Part shown: positions 1 through 9,280 of the stretch, in pieces
Position numbering within the stretch: position 1 is the first letter of the stretch
Layout of the letters: each line of letters opens with the position of its first letter
NCBI RefSeq assembly: GCF_008016535.1
Contig: NZ_SAXY01000072.1
Coordinates: 1 to 64,000 of the forward strand
DNA: 64,000 nucleotides
Source of the DNA: Brachyspira pilosicoli
Lineage (GTDB): Bacteria; Spirochaetota; Brachyspiria; Brachyspirales; Brachyspiraceae
Direction: 5' to 3'
The notes under the pieces: model-generated
Told to the model about the DNA's origin: nothing
Databases searched by the model: none
What the model saw: only the letters and a program-made list of their open reading frames with translations
Position numbers and translations under genes: made by a program

Positions 1-146
1 TATTGTTTAAAATATATAAAAGTGATAAAAAGCATAGTTTCCAAAGAAAGTTTTCTTGGTCTGCCATTATTAAAACCTTTATATACTTTTCTTAATTCTT
101 CTAAAAGAAATAAATATGTTTTTTTAAACCAATCACACTTTGACAA
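1..146 (-). pseudogene. N-terminal fragment of a transposase-like protein, runs off the window start
   Basis: Reading the minus strand gives an open frame from a TTG at 144-146 to position 1, with a stop codon just upstream at 147-149. It includes the stretch KTYLFLLEELRKVYKGFNN followed by GRPRKLSLETMLF. The GRPRKLS pattern resembles the N-terminal domain of IS4/IS5-type transposases. There is no ATG or clear ribosome binding site, so it is probably a remnant. The assignment rests on pattern memory, and the rest of the gene lies outside the window. Confidence 0.35.
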
Positions 147-237
147 TCAATCATTTTTATAAAATCCTTTTTTACGAATATATTAACATAATTCTTACTT
201 CTTTGAAACTATAAATTGATTTGTCAAGTACTTTTGA

Positions 238-872
238 AACAAGTCTAATGTACTAAAAAGAAATAATCTTTGGAGATATAAAACAAAAAAGAAAAAGAAG
301 CGATATGATAAACGAAAATTTGTCTCTAAAATACAAAAAGAGGGCAAAATAGTTCAAATAGACACTAAATATATCAAATTAGGCAGAAAAACAGTTTATC
401 AATTCACTGCTGTAGATTTAGCTGCTCGTTATAGTTGGAGGCAAATCTATGAGGATAAAACACCTTATAGTGCTTTATCTTTCTTAAAATATGTCTTAAA
501 AACTTCACCTTTTAAGATACAAGCTATACAGACGTACAATGGTATGGAATATACTTATCGCTGTATTAATACTCCTAAAATAAATATTTTTGATGAATAC
601 TGCTTAAAAAATAAATTAGAGAGGAGATATATTCCTGTAGCAACACCAAGATATAACGGTGTAGTAGAAAGAGTACACGGTATAGACGAAAGAGAATTTT
701 ATTCACGATTAAATAAAAATATCACAGTAGAATTATTGAGAGAAAAATTAAAAGAATATACACATTTTTATAACAATCAAAGATTGATTTCTTCGTTATT
801 GTATATTACAATCAAAGAAAGAATCAAAAATATTATAGCAAGTAAAAGTACAATATCTATGGCTCCATGACA
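238..872 (+). mobile_element. Truncated IS481/IS3-like element (right part), inactive transposase
   Basis: An open frame from 238 to 870 encodes an rve-type (DDE) integrase core without a start codon for its first 100 codons. Stops lie just upstream (for example at 235-237). From about 541 to 872 it is nearly identical to the element at 15750-16777, including the terminal sequence ending CTCCATGACA at 872. Upstream of 541 the two copies are only distantly alike. The second catalytic aspartate, QTDNG in the other copy, is QTYNG here, so it should be catalytically dead. No opposite IS end is seen. It stops 10 bp short of the ABC transporter gene at 882. Confidence 0.75.
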
Positions 873-881
873 CATAAAAAA

Positions 882-1646
882 TCAATTATGAAATATTTTA
901 CTTAAAAACTCTTTAATTCTTTCATTGTTTTGATTATTGAAGAAGTTTTCAGAATTATCCATAGCAATGATTTTACCACTATCCATAAATGCTATATTTG
1001 TAGAAAGCTCTCTTACAAAACTAATCTCGTGGCTTACTATAATCATAGTCATTTTTTCTTTAGCAAGTCCCTTAAGTACAGCTAAAACCTCCCCTATAAG
1101 TTCAGGGTCTAATGCAGAAGTAGGCTCATCGCATAAAAGTATCTCAGGCTTCATTGCTAAAGCTCTAGCTATTGCAACACGCTGTTTTTGCCCACCAGAA
1201 AGTTCACTTGGATAACTGTCTTTTTTATCTTTAAGACCAACCATATCTAGCAACTTTAATCCCTCTTCTATTGCTTCATCTCTATCTTGCTTCTTTACAA
1301 TGATTGGTGCTTCTATGATATTCTCTAAAGCAGTCTTGTGGTGAAATAAATTAAAGTGCTGAAATATCATTCCTATCTTTTCTTTTCTCTTGATAAAATC
1401 TTCTTTGGATATAGTAATATTATTTGAAAATAAAGGTTCATTATCTATATAAACTTCACCAGAATCAGGTCTATCTATTTGTATAATATTTCTGAGAAGC
1501 GAACTCTTTCCAGCACCAGAAGGTCCTATAATAGAAACTATATCCCCTCTATTTACTGTAAAACTTACACCATTAACAGCAGCAGATTCTTTATATTTCT
1601 TTTTTAAATCAATAACTTGTAATTGTAAATTAGCTTCTAATGACAT
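882..1646 (-). CDS. Polar amino-acid ABC transporter, ATP-binding subunit
   Basis: This 254-residue ATPase would power amino-acid uptake with the permease encoded just upstream. Walker A is GPSGAGKS at residues 41-48, the ABC signature is LSGGQKQR, Walker B is ILLCDEP followed by TSALDPE, and the switch histidine is in VSHE. The family is GlnQ/HisP-like. The frame extends 10 codons further upstream, but ATG at 1644-1646 is preferred because GGAG lies 7 nt before it; this start overlaps the permease end by 17 nt. No solute-binding protein gene is adjacent, so the substrate is unknown. Confidence 0.88.
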   Translation of the reverse strand: MSLEANLQLQVIDLKKKYKESAAVNGVSFTVNRGDIVSIIGPSGAGKSSLLRNIIQIDRPDSGEVYIDNEPLFSNNITISKEDFIKRKEKIGMIFQHFNLFHHKTALENIIEAPIIVKKQDRDEAIEEGLKLLDMVGLKDKKDSYPSELSGGQKQRVAIARALAMKPEILLCDEPTSALDPELIGEVLAVLKGLAKEKMTMIIVSHEISFVRELSTNIAFMDSGKIIAMDNSENFFNNQNNERIKEFLSKIFHN

Positions 1647-2280
1647 ACTTCTTCTCCAAATTTCTAAAAATAGCAACTACAATAAATGTAAATACTAAAT
1701 ATATTATTCCTGCTATTACAAAAGGTATAAGCTTAAAATCTCTAGTTAAAATCTGTCTTGCATAAAGCATTAAATCGCCTATTCCAAGAACTATTACTAA
1801 TGATGTGTCTTTTATTAAGCTAATAGCTTCATTTGAAAGAGGAGGCAATACTTTTCTTATAGCCTGAGGAAGTATAATTCTAGTCATTATTTGTCTATAA
1901 TTCAAATTAAGTGCATAAGCTGCCTCATACTGACCCTTATCAATACTTTCTATACCAGCTCTAAATATTTCTATAAGATAAGAAGCATAATTAATAATAA
2001 AAGTAATAGCAGCAGAAGTAAATGCCGGTAAAGCTATTTTATTGTTAGTGATAAGCGGAATACCATAATAGAAAAATATTAATTGAAGTATTAAAGGAGT
2101 TCCCCTAAAAAGCCAAGTATAAACATCAAAAAGATATTTTATAAACTTTGGAGCACTAAATTGCAATGCCGCTAAAACTATAGACAATGGCACAGAAAAT
2201 AATGCTGTAATTAAATAAAGGCTTATTGTAACATATGTACCTTTTAATAAATAAATTGTTGTAGCTATTATGTATTCCAT
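1630..2280 (-). CDS. Polar amino-acid ABC transporter permease (HisM/GlnP type)
   Basis: The protein has 216 residues and about five membrane spans. The BPD_transp_1 EAA loop is visible as [30 protein letters not shown] (described here in two parts: [11 protein letters not shown], then [13 protein letters not shown]). An N-terminal TYVTISLYL stretch is typical of the HEQRO permease family. It is cotranscribed with the downstream ATPase, whose start it overlaps. The upstream 300 bp hold no binding-protein gene, so the transporter presumably uses a binding protein encoded elsewhere. The exact amino acid cannot be told. Confidence 0.88.
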   Translation of the reverse strand: MEYIIATTIYLLKGTYVTISLYLITALFSVPLSIVLAALQFSAPKFIKYLFDVYTWLFRGTPLILQLIFFYYGIPLITNNKIALPAFTSAAITFIINYASYLIEIFRAGIESIDKGQYEAAYALNLNYRQIMTRIILPQAIRKVLPPLSNEAISLIKDTSLVIVLGIGDLMLYARQILTRDFKLIPFVIAGIIYLVFTFIVVAIFRNLEKKYVIRS

Positions 2281-2583
2281 ATCTCAAAACTTTACAAATA
2301 TATTTATAGTAATACTATTCATAATAGTATAATACCATTCATAAAAATATCAATACATTTATTAAAATACTATTAATAAAAATGTTGTTTTTAAAAAAAA
2401 TTAATATTTTTTAAATAAAAATTGGCTTATAACAATATACCCCCCCATATAATAAAATTTATAATAGTAATTTTTTGTAATTTTAAATTTAATAGTTTTT
2501 ATTTTTTTTAAATATATATGTTTTATTATCTAAACAAACAACTTTATTAATAATCTATAATAGAACACTAAATATTTGTAAAT
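2281..2583. other. AT-rich divergent intergenic region with a C-tract
   Basis: About 300 bp separate the start of the amino-acid permease (minus) from the start of the sulfatase-fold gene (plus), so both promoters must lie here. The only non-AT landmark is a run of C near 2442-2449. No open frame, structural RNA or clear consensus promoter was recognised. Confidence 0.5.
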
Positions 2584-4773
2584 ATGATAAAAAATTTAAT
2601 AAATAAAAAATTCTTAATAATATACTCTATACTAATATCATTGATATTTTTATCTTTATGCATATTATATATTCTTTGCAATATAGAAAGAACAGCTTAT
2701 TTGTCAAGTTTTAAAAAAGTATCTGACAATAATTATAATTGCAAAATAAACTACTACGATAATAAGTTTTTTAAGAATAATAAAATATTTATGGTATATC
2801 CATATTTTAATTATGATACAGATCATGTTCTCAATCAAAAAAATCTATCATATAAATTGACATCATATAATAATTTAGACTTTGATGATAAAATAGATAT
2901 TCAGTATAAATTAAAATTAAAAAAAGAAGTTTTTATATTTTTTATTTTTATAATATTAATATTTCCTATAGTTTATTTATATATAATACCAAACATAATA
3001 AACAATTATAAAATATATATACTTCTTTTAATAATACATATACTGCTTTATTTTCTATTAACTAAATTAATTCTTCCGTTATATTCAATGCTAAAATTGC
3101 AAACAAATATTTATGATATATTATATTCTTATTTATTTATAATAATATCCTATAATTTATTGTCTTATATACCAAATTGTGTGCATATAAAAAATCACAG
3201 GATAATTTTTACAATACTATTTTGTATAATAACGAACTTCTCTTTTTTTGTAATAGAAATTATTGCATTAAGCGTGTTAGATATGGTTGTATTATTTTCT
3301 GATATGCCTAATTTATACTCTTCGCTTATAACAGTGCTTACTATACAAATGAAAATTATAACAATAATATCAAGCATAATATATTTCTCTTCTTTGCTAA
3401 TATTATTATTTTTGTTTATATATAATCTATACAAAATGTTTAAGATGAAAAAATTGAATGCAATAATGATGATGTTATTAATAATATCTATATCATATAT
3501 TTTATTTTTAAGACCAAACAAAATAGAAATGTGGAGCATAGATTTTTTAAGAAATGCAAATAAAAGAGGAATAATATATACACTCAATTATAGAATAAAT
3601 TATGATAGAATGAACAACATAAAACCAAATAAAGAATTGGTATTAAACTCCATAAACTTATTAAAAACATATGAAGAAAAAAGAGATTTATCAAATTTAT
3701 TATTACAAGATAGTGAAAACAAAAGAGATATATTTTTAATATTTTTAGAATCTTTTTATGATTATTCTCATTTTGTAAAGCTATTTAATAAAGACCCATT
3801 CCCAAGAGAATATAGAAAGTGGGCAAACAGCTCAAAAAAAATAGCACCAAATGTTAACAACGGTAGTTTTTATGCAAGATTATCAGGACTTACTGCTTCA
3901 AGCCCATTATATCCAAAAACTCAATCAGAAAAAATAGATAAAACCTTAATAGGACTTTTAAATGAAAATGGATACTGCACATTAGCATTAGAAGAAGCAT
4001 TAAACACATACAATCTTAAAACTTTCTACCCATCAATAGGCTTCAGCAATTCAATATTCGGACTAAACATCACAAATATAAACAAATACTTAGAAACTAA
4101 TATAAATAATTTGAAACAACCACTATTTGTATCTGGCTTTACAATTTTGGGACACACAGATTCACATATAGAAAATGATTTTAATATAGCAGAAAAAAAT
4201 AAAAAGTTTATGAATTATTTTAACGGTAATGATAGAGTAAATTTATTAGAAACAATAGATAACTCTGTAATGACATCAATAGAGATAATAAAAATTAGAG
4301 ATACTATACTAAAACATTCGCCAAATGCATTAATAATATTCAAACATGACCATTTATATCCTTATTTAAGGGCAATAGTAGAGCGTTCAACTATAGATGA
4401 AAATATAAAGAGAAGTTTTTTAGAAGATAATAGCCCAAGCCCAATTCTTATATGGGACGGCACTAATGGAGCATACAAACCAGCTATAAATCTAATGCCA
4501 GAAAATATACCAATGTTTATAGCTATTAATGCAGGAGTTACAAATTATAAAAACTCTGTAATTTCATTGCTTTATAAAGAAGAGATTAATAATAATATAA
4601 GCACATATCATAAATATTATAAAGTCACTAACAACTCTATAATATTAGAAAATAATGTTGATGAAAGCTCTGAAATTTTTAAATATGAGAATGCTCAAAA
4701 AATATTATCACAGGATATATTTCAAGGCAAAAAGTATTATTATGAATTAATAAGCGATTTAGAAAATAACTAA
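2584..4773 (+). CDS. Membrane-anchored sulfatase-fold protein (phosphoglycerol-transferase/LTA-synthase-like)
   Basis: The 729-residue protein begins with a short membrane anchor (residues 10-32), then a periplasmic loop and several further membrane spans up to about residue 310. An extracytoplasmic alkaline-phosphatase-superfamily domain follows. Visible features of that domain are DIFLIFLESFYD at its start, a likely nucleophile region GSFYARLSGLTASSP, and the metal-ligand-like FKHDHLYP. The architecture matches enzymes that move phosphoglycerol or phosphoethanolamine onto envelope glycans. The substrate is unknown, and no strong ribosome binding site precedes the ATG. It ends directly against the convergent thiD gene with no spacer. 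Confidence 0.7.
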   Translation: MIKNLINKKFLIIYSILISLIFLSLCILYILCNIERTAYLSSFKKVSDNNYNCKINYYDNKFFKNNKIFMVYPYFNYDTDHVLNQKNLSYKLTSYNNLDFDDKIDIQYKLKLKKEVFIFFIFIILIFPIVYLYIIPNIINNYKIYILLLIIHILLYFLLTKLILPLYSMLKLQTNIYDILYSYLFIIISYNLLSYIPNCVHIKNHRIIFTILFCIITNFSFFVIEIIALSVLDMVVLFSDMPNLYSSLITVLTIQMKIITIISSIIYFSSLLILLFLFIYNLYKMFKMKKLNAIMMMLLIISISYILFLRPNKIEMWSIDFLRNANKRGIIYTLNYRINYDRMNNIKPNKELVLNSINLLKTYEEKRDLSNLLLQDSENKRDIFLIFLESFYDYSHFVKLFNKDPFPREYRKWANSSKKIAPNVNNGSFYARLSGLTASSPLYPKTQSEKIDKTLIGLLNENGYCTLALEEALNTYNLKTFYPSIGFSNSIFGLNITNINKYLETNINNLKQPLFVSGFTILGHTDSHIENDFNIAEKNKKFMNYFNGNDRVNLLETIDNSVMTSIEIIKIRDTILKHSPNALIIFKHDHLYPYLRAIVERSTIDENIKRSFLEDNSPSPILIWDGTNGAYKPAINLMPENIPMFIAINAGVTNYKNSVISLLYKEEINNNISTYHKYYKVTNNSIILENNVDESSEIFKYENAQKILSQDIFQGKKYYYELISDLENN

Positions 4774-5583
4774 TTAAAACTTTAAATATTTCCAAAGCTC
4801 ATAGAAATGATTAACAGGTCCATGACCCCTACCAACACTATCAACCTTAGCAGACTCTAAGGCATTAAATAAATAATCCTTAGCTAAAATACAAGATTCT
4901 AATGGTGTTTTTCCATGAGCAATATAAGAGCAAATAGCAGCAGATAATGTGCATCCTGTGCCATGAGTATTTTTAGTGTCTATTCTAACAGCATCAAGAA
5001 ACTCACGCTCTTTAGAGTTTATAAATAAATCTCTTGAAAGCTTTCCGTCTAAATGCCCTCCCTTAAGCATTACATTTTTTGCCCCCATTTTGAGTATATC
5101 ATTAGCAGCATTAATCATGTCCTCATCTGTAACAATTTTTTTATTAGTGATGTCCTCTGCCTCTGGTATATTCGGAGTAATTACTGTAGAAAGCGGTATA
5201 ATATATTTTTTTAAGCTCTCAACTGCATCCTCCAAAAGAAGCCTGTCCCCGCTCTTAGCAACCATAACAGGATCAACTATTATAGGTATATTTTTAGCAT
5301 TATTCTCTAAGAAGTTTGCAACAAGTTTTATTATATCATTATTAAACAGCATTCCTATTTTTATGGCATCTGGAATTATGTCATCAAATATACAATATAG
5401 CTGCTCTTCTATAGCCTTAATATCTATCTCATAACAACTTCTCACCCCTTGAGTATTCTGTACAGGCAATGCAGTTAATACACACATTCCATAACAGCCC
5501 AAAGCAGAAAACACTTTTAAATCGGCCTGTATGCCAGCTCCTCCTGAACCATCAAAACCGGCTATTGTTAAAGTCTTAATCAT
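4774..5583 (-). CDS. thiD: Hydroxymethylpyrimidine/phosphomethylpyrimidine kinase
   Basis: ThiD phosphorylates HMP to HMP-P and HMP-PP for thiamine synthesis in the cytoplasm. The 269-residue ribokinase-fold protein starts with TIAGFDGSGGAGIQADLK, which is diagnostic for ThiD. It carries the anion-hole motif NTHGTGCTLSAAI near the C-terminus and DPVMVAKSGDRLL in the middle. ATG at 5581-5583 is preferred over an in-frame GTG at 5599-5601 because AGGA lies a suitable distance before the ATG. No TPP riboswitch or other thi gene is nearby. The preceding gene on the same strand is a receiver-PilZ protein, so cotranscription is possible. Confidence 0.93.
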   Translation of the reverse strand: MIKTLTIAGFDGSGGAGIQADLKVFSALGCYGMCVLTALPVQNTQGVRSCYEIDIKAIEEQLYCIFDDIIPDAIKIGMLFNNDIIKLVANFLENNAKNIPIIVDPVMVAKSGDRLLLEDAVESLKKYIIPLSTVITPNIPEAEDITNKKIVTDEDMINAANDILKMGAKNVMLKGGHLDGKLSRDLFINSKEREFLDAVRIDTKNTHGTGCTLSAAICSYIAHGKTPLESCILAKDYLFNALESAKVDSVGRGHGPVNHFYELWKYLKF

Positions 5584-5601
5584 AATAAAAAATCCTGACA
5601 C

Positions 5602-6312
5602 TTAAGATACTAAATTTTTTTCTATATATTTTTCGTATATAAACTTACAAATTACTTTATGGTCAAAAGAAGATATATTTTCAAATAATCCAATATATTC
5701 TTTGCCTACTACTTCTATAATATTTAGAGAAAATGTCATCTTATAAGAACCTATAGACATATAAGTAAGCGGTATATTATATCCCACATTAAGATGAATA
5801 TTCTCATTTGGTATTAAAAATCTTATTCCCCTCGCAGATATACCTAATATCATAGCACGCACTATCTGTTTACTTTCTTCATGCCTAAAAACTATATCAT
5901 GATTTACATTGTTAATTATAGTATATTTTATTCTCTTAGGAAGCAAATTAGATTTAGACAATATGCTTGAAAATCTATTAAAAAAATCTTTTTCATTAAA
6001 TGGTTTAAATAATATTCCAGCTATACCTATTTTAAACATATTAGAAACAAACCCCGGTATAATTTCTGATACATAAATTAAAACTTTAACATTTTTATAT
6101 ATATTATTATCATGCATTTTTTCTAAAATATTATTGACTTCTTCATCATAAGGCGAGGTTTCTATAATGGCAATAGAGAAAGGCATTTTTGAACAAGTTG
6201 AAAGTATATGTCTTTTATCTTTTACAGCAACAACATCATAGCCTTGCATAAGCAGTATTGTTGTAATGTTATCTCTTATAATACGATTGGAATCGTAAAC
6301 TAATACCCTCAT
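5602..6312 (-). CDS. Receiver-like plus PilZ domain protein
   Basis: Residues 1-120 form a response-regulator receiver fold. An acidic residue is present in YDS at position 7 and the conserved lysine in LFKPF, but the phospho-acceptor aspartate position is Glu51 in AIIETSP. Residues about 130-236 look like a PilZ domain, with ISARGIRFLIPNE resembling the PilZ DxSxxG strand. PilZ domains usually bind cyclic di-GMP and act on motility or exopolysaccharide systems. The Arg-rich N-terminal PilZ motif is not obvious. A strong GGAGG ribosome binding site precedes the start. No histidine kinase is adjacent. Confidence 0.7.
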   Translation of the reverse strand: MRVLVYDSNRIIRDNITTILLMQGYDVVAVKDKRHILSTCSKMPFSIAIIETSPYDEEVNNILEKMHDNNIYKNVKVLIYVSEIIPGFVSNMFKIGIAGILFKPFNEKDFFNRFSSILSKSNLLPKRIKYTIINNVNHDIVFRHEESKQIVRAMILGISARGIRFLIPNENIHLNVGYNIPLTYMSIGSYKMTFSLNIIEVVGKEYIGLFENISSFDHKVICKFIYEKYIEKNLVS

Positions 6313-6462
6313 AAAGCACCTCCATTTGCCTATATATTAATTATAAGATAGTTAAAATTAAAATCAAGAAAAAAAACTAAATTATGTTATAATTATCAAA
6401 CAGGTATTTAATGCATAGTTTAATAACTAATAATAAACTAATACTGAATTAAGGGTAACATA

Positions 6463-7437
6463 ATGAAAGAAATAAAAATCACAGATATAGAAAATATAAA
6501 AATAGGAAACGCTCAAAATATAGAAGCTGCTACAGGCTGCACTGTAATAATATGCGAACGCGGTGCTAATACTTCTCTTGATGTACGCGGAGGAGGCCCT
6601 GCTTCGAGGGAAAGCGAACTTACAAAACCATTTGCAACTACAGAAATTATACATGCTGTACTATTAAGCGGCGGCAGTGCTTTTGGGCTTGATGCTTCGG
6701 GAGGAGTTATGAAGTATCTTGAAGAGAGGAATATTGGTTTTGATGTAGGGGTTACTAAAGTGCCTTTGGTTTGCGAGTCTTGTATATTTGATTTACGTAT
6801 TGGCGATTATAAGGTTCGTCCTGATATAGAAATGGGTTACAATGCTTGTATTGATGCTCAGAATAATAATCCAAAAATGGGAAATTATGGGGCAGGGACT
6901 GGGGCATCTGTTGGTAAGATATTGGGTGCTGATTATGCGATGAAATCTGGATTAGGTTTTTATGCTTTAGAAGTTGATGGGGTAAAAGTTGGGGCTGTTG
7001 TTTCAGTTAATGCTTTTGGGGATATATTTGATTATGACACAGGAGAAAAATTAGCGGGGCTTTTGAGTGAAAACAAAAAAAAGTTTAGAAGCTCTGAAGA
7101 GGAATTAATAAAACTAACAAGAGATAAAGAGATATCATTTACAAGCAATTTGGTAGAAAATACAACAATAGGAACTATTATAACAAATGCTAAGTTTACA
7201 AAAACACAAATGGGTAAAATAGCTTCTATGGCTCATAATGGTTTTGCTAGAACCATAAAGCCAGTACACACTACATTAGACGGGGATAGTATTTATGCTA
7301 TGTCTGTTGGAGATATTAAGGCGAGTATTGATGCGGTTGGAAGTTTGGCTGCTATTGTAATGGGAAGGGCTATTAACAATGCTGTAAAAAATACTTGTGC
7401 TGCTTATGGGCTAAAAGCATATAATGATATTTTTTAA
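6463..7437 (+). CDS. P1 family peptidase (DmpA/NylC-type N-terminal nucleophile hydrolase)
   Basis: This 324-residue protein belongs to the family that includes L-aminopeptidase/D-esterase DmpA and nylon hydrolase NylC. Recognisable segments are GGGPASRESEL, LLSGGSAFGLDASGG and NYGAGTGASVGK. The maturation site is likely Asn233-Thr234 in VENTTIGTI, where family members cleave themselves to expose the nucleophile. It has no signal peptide, so it is cytoplasmic. An AAGGG ribosome binding site precedes the ATG. The physiological substrate is not predictable from sequence. Confidence 0.87.
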   Translation: MKEIKITDIENIKIGNAQNIEAATGCTVIICERGANTSLDVRGGGPASRESELTKPFATTEIIHAVLLSGGSAFGLDASGGVMKYLEERNIGFDVGVTKVPLVCESCIFDLRIGDYKVRPDIEMGYNACIDAQNNNPKMGNYGAGTGASVGKILGADYAMKSGLGFYALEVDGVKVGAVVSVNAFGDIFDYDTGEKLAGLLSENKKKFRSSEEELIKLTRDKEISFTSNLVENTTIGTIITNAKFTKTQMGKIASMAHNGFARTIKPVHTTLDGDSIYAMSVGDIKASIDAVGSLAAIVMGRAINNAVKNTCAAYGLKAYNDIF

Positions 7438-7481
7438 TTATTTTTATTAAATTAGTATATTAAATTGATATATTTAAATTG

Positions 7482-8009
7482 ATGAAAAAAATATTTATTT
7501 TTATATTAATACTTACAACATTAGCTTTCAGTAATAATATAAGCAATAATCAATATAAAAACATAGATGATTATGCAGGAATATATTATGGAACATTGAT
7601 TGCATATTCTGATGCAGCAGGAGAAGTGCATTTACAAAATTTTAAAATAGAAATTTCAAAATCTGGAAATATTATATCCGTAATACCAACATCATTAATA
7701 ATAGGAATAGATACAGACACAGATGTAGAAGTAAATAAAAAAAATATTATAAGAAAATCAAGCAGTCAATACAAAATAGTGGATAATATCACAAAATACA
7801 TTATACCTAATATCTCAACAGTTTCAGCAAAGGGAGATATAATACTTAATTTTTATGATAATGGAAATATTTTAGAAGTAAATGGCAACTGCGAAGGAAG
7901 TGTAAGTTTTAATATAGAAGCATTCGATAAAACAATTATAGAGGCTAATAAATCTACAAAAGTAAATATTTACGGAACTTTTAATATCACTGAAAAAGTA
8001 TATGATTAA
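7482..8009 (+). CDS. Secreted or periplasmic hypothetical protein
   Basis: No family was recognised. The 175-residue product begins with a signal peptide, MKKIFIFILILTTLAFS, and cleavage is likely near residue 17. The rest alternates short beta-strand-like hydrophobic segments (for example DYAGIYYGTLIAY and GDIILNFYDNGNILEVNG), suggesting a small beta-rich domain. The true start is the ATG at 7482, one codon after an in-frame TTG. The pattern 'Y-A-G-x-Y/W ... G-T-F' loosely recalls the small lipoproteins at 25903 and 26420, but no homology can be claimed. Confidence 0.6.
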   Translation: MKKIFIFILILTTLAFSNNISNNQYKNIDDYAGIYYGTLIAYSDAAGEVHLQNFKIEISKSGNIISVIPTSLIIGIDTDTDVEVNKKNIIRKSSSQYKIVDNITKYIIPNISTVSAKGDIILNFYDNGNILEVNGNCEGSVSFNIEAFDKTIIEANKSTKVNIYGTFNITEKVYD

Positions 8010-8053
8010 ATAAAAACTTTTAGCAAACTTAAAGCCCTATAATTTTTAATAAA

Positions 8054-8683
8054 TTAAAAACCTAATTCTTCATTTATAAATAATATATGTATTCTGTTTT
8101 TTATATGGCATTTATTTATAATAACAGTATAAGCACATAATCTCTCTTCTATATCGCAATTCTCATTACATATCATATCACCTACACTGCAAGGATTATT
8201 TACTTTAAATCTTATAGAGTTTTGTGAAGCAGCAAAATCTTTAGCTCTCTTTAATGCATCTTGCTGAGTGTTGGCAACCTTATTTCTTCCTACAACTAAA
8301 TAAACTTTTTTTGGTCCGTAAATCATAGCAGAAACCCTATTTCCGCCTCCGTCTATAGCAATAACATCACCATTTTTACTTAAAGCATTAGCAGAACATA
8401 AATAAACATCAGCAGTAAATGCCTTAATCTCTGCATCTCTTTTTAATTCTTTGTTGTTTCTGTCTATAAAATTTTTATATCCTTTTAAATCTTCTAATAT
8501 ACCTATCTGATTAACACTAGTGCTTCCGCCGAATGTTATAACATCATCTTTTTTTATTTGACTTAGTAAAAACTTTTTAGACTCTTCTTTGTTTGCAAAA
8601 CTATCAAAAGCAAAACCTTTTTTATTAAAATTTGTTTTTAATATAGCAGATAAATTATTAAAATACTCTTCTTGAACTGTCAT
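8054..8683 (-). CDS. LUD domain protein (lactate-utilisation LutC/DUF162 type)
   Basis: The 209-residue protein carries the LUD fold signature: ITFGGSTSVNQIGILEDL near residue 50, a central DVYLCSANALSKNGDVIAIDG, and GPKKVYLVVGRNK. Family members include LutC of the lactate oxidation complex, but stand-alone copies like this one have no settled function. The C-terminal part has a cysteine cluster (NNPCSVGDMICNENCDIEERLC) that could bind metal. GGAG precedes the ATG. Its neighbours do not suggest lactate metabolism. Confidence 0.8.
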   Translation of the reverse strand: MTVQEEYFNNLSAILKTNFNKKGFAFDSFANKEESKKFLLSQIKKDDVITFGGSTSVNQIGILEDLKGYKNFIDRNNKELKRDAEIKAFTADVYLCSANALSKNGDVIAIDGGGNRVSAMIYGPKKVYLVVGRNKVANTQQDALKRAKDFAASQNSIRFKVNNPCSVGDMICNENCDIEERLCAYTVIINKCHIKNRIHILFINEELGF

Positions 8684-8779
8684 AAAAAAACTCCATAATA
8701 TAATTTAACATAAATTATACTTAATATAAAAATATTTGTAAATATATATCATTTTTTCTTTTTATATCTGTTTTATATG

Positions 8780-8808
8780 TTGACTTTTATAATTTTTTAT
8801 ACTATACT
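8780..8808 (+). promoter_or_regulatory. Sigma-70-type promoter of the encapsulin operon
   Basis: TTGACT at 8780-8785 and TATACT at 8803-8808 are separated by 17 bp, 70 bp upstream of the encapsulated ferritin start. An imperfect inverted repeat (TTATTA ... TAATAA) follows at about 8811-8833 and could be an operator, but no known regulator box was matched. Confidence 0.65.
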
Positions 8809-8879
8809 CATTATTAGTAATTAATATTAATAAGTAATTTATTGTATTAATATAATTAGGTATTTCAAAGGAGGAAAAT

Positions 8880-9230
8880 ATGCCTAGTTTTGCAAACCCG
8901 TTTAATGCAAATGTTGAAAGAAAAATTAGTAAAGAAGAATTGATACAGGCTGTGAGATTGGATATAGCTGGCGAATTGGAGGCTATATATTTATATGATG
9001 CTCATTGTATGGCTACAGATGACCCTGTTGCTAAGGCAGTTTTAGCTGATATTAGAGATGAAGAGAAAGCCCATGTTGGTGAACTTATGGCTCTTTTAAG
9101 ACATTTAGACCCTAAAGAGGCTGAACATTTTGCTTCTGGAGAAATGGAAGTAAAAGAGATGATGGAAGAATTGGGAATAAAAGAACCAGATTTATCAGGT
9201 CTTACAGTAGGAAGTTTGAAAAAAGAATAA
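8880..9230 (+). CDS. Encapsulated ferritin (EncFtn), encapsulin cargo
   Basis: This 116-residue ferritin-like protein oxidises and passes iron inside an encapsulin shell. The EncFtn ferroxidase ligands fall at Glu32 (AGELEAIYLY), Glu62 and His65 (DEEKAHVGEL), with Tyr39 nearby. These are the positions I recall for the Rhodospirillum rubrum protein. The C-terminus LSGLTVGSLKKE is a classic encapsulin targeting peptide. A strong AAAGGAGG ribosome binding site lies before the ATG, and the encapsulin gene follows 50 bp downstream in the same operon. EncFtn subunits form an annular decamer and need the shell for storage capacity. Confidence 0.93.
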   Translation: MPSFANPFNANVERKISKEELIQAVRLDIAGELEAIYLYDAHCMATDDPVAKAVLADIRDEEKAHVGELMALLRHLDPKEAEHFASGEMEVKEMMEELGIKEPDLSGLTVGSLKKE

Positions 9231-9280
9231 TTATTACTATAATAATATAGTATACAATAAAATTTAAAAAAGGAGAATAT

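Noticed and set aside
2400-2470. C-tract near 2445 as a phase-variation tract or copy of the GC-motif repeat
   Set aside because: It is intergenic with no coding frame beside it, and none of the other motifs is nearby at the usual spacing.
4774-6312. TPP riboswitch for thiD
   Set aside because: The sequence upstream of thiD is coding (receiver-PilZ gene), and the gap before that gene shows no THI-box pattern.
8809-8870. PerR or Fur operator at the encapsulin promoter
   Set aside because: There is an imperfect inverted repeat, but it does not match the known PerR or Fur consensus well enough.
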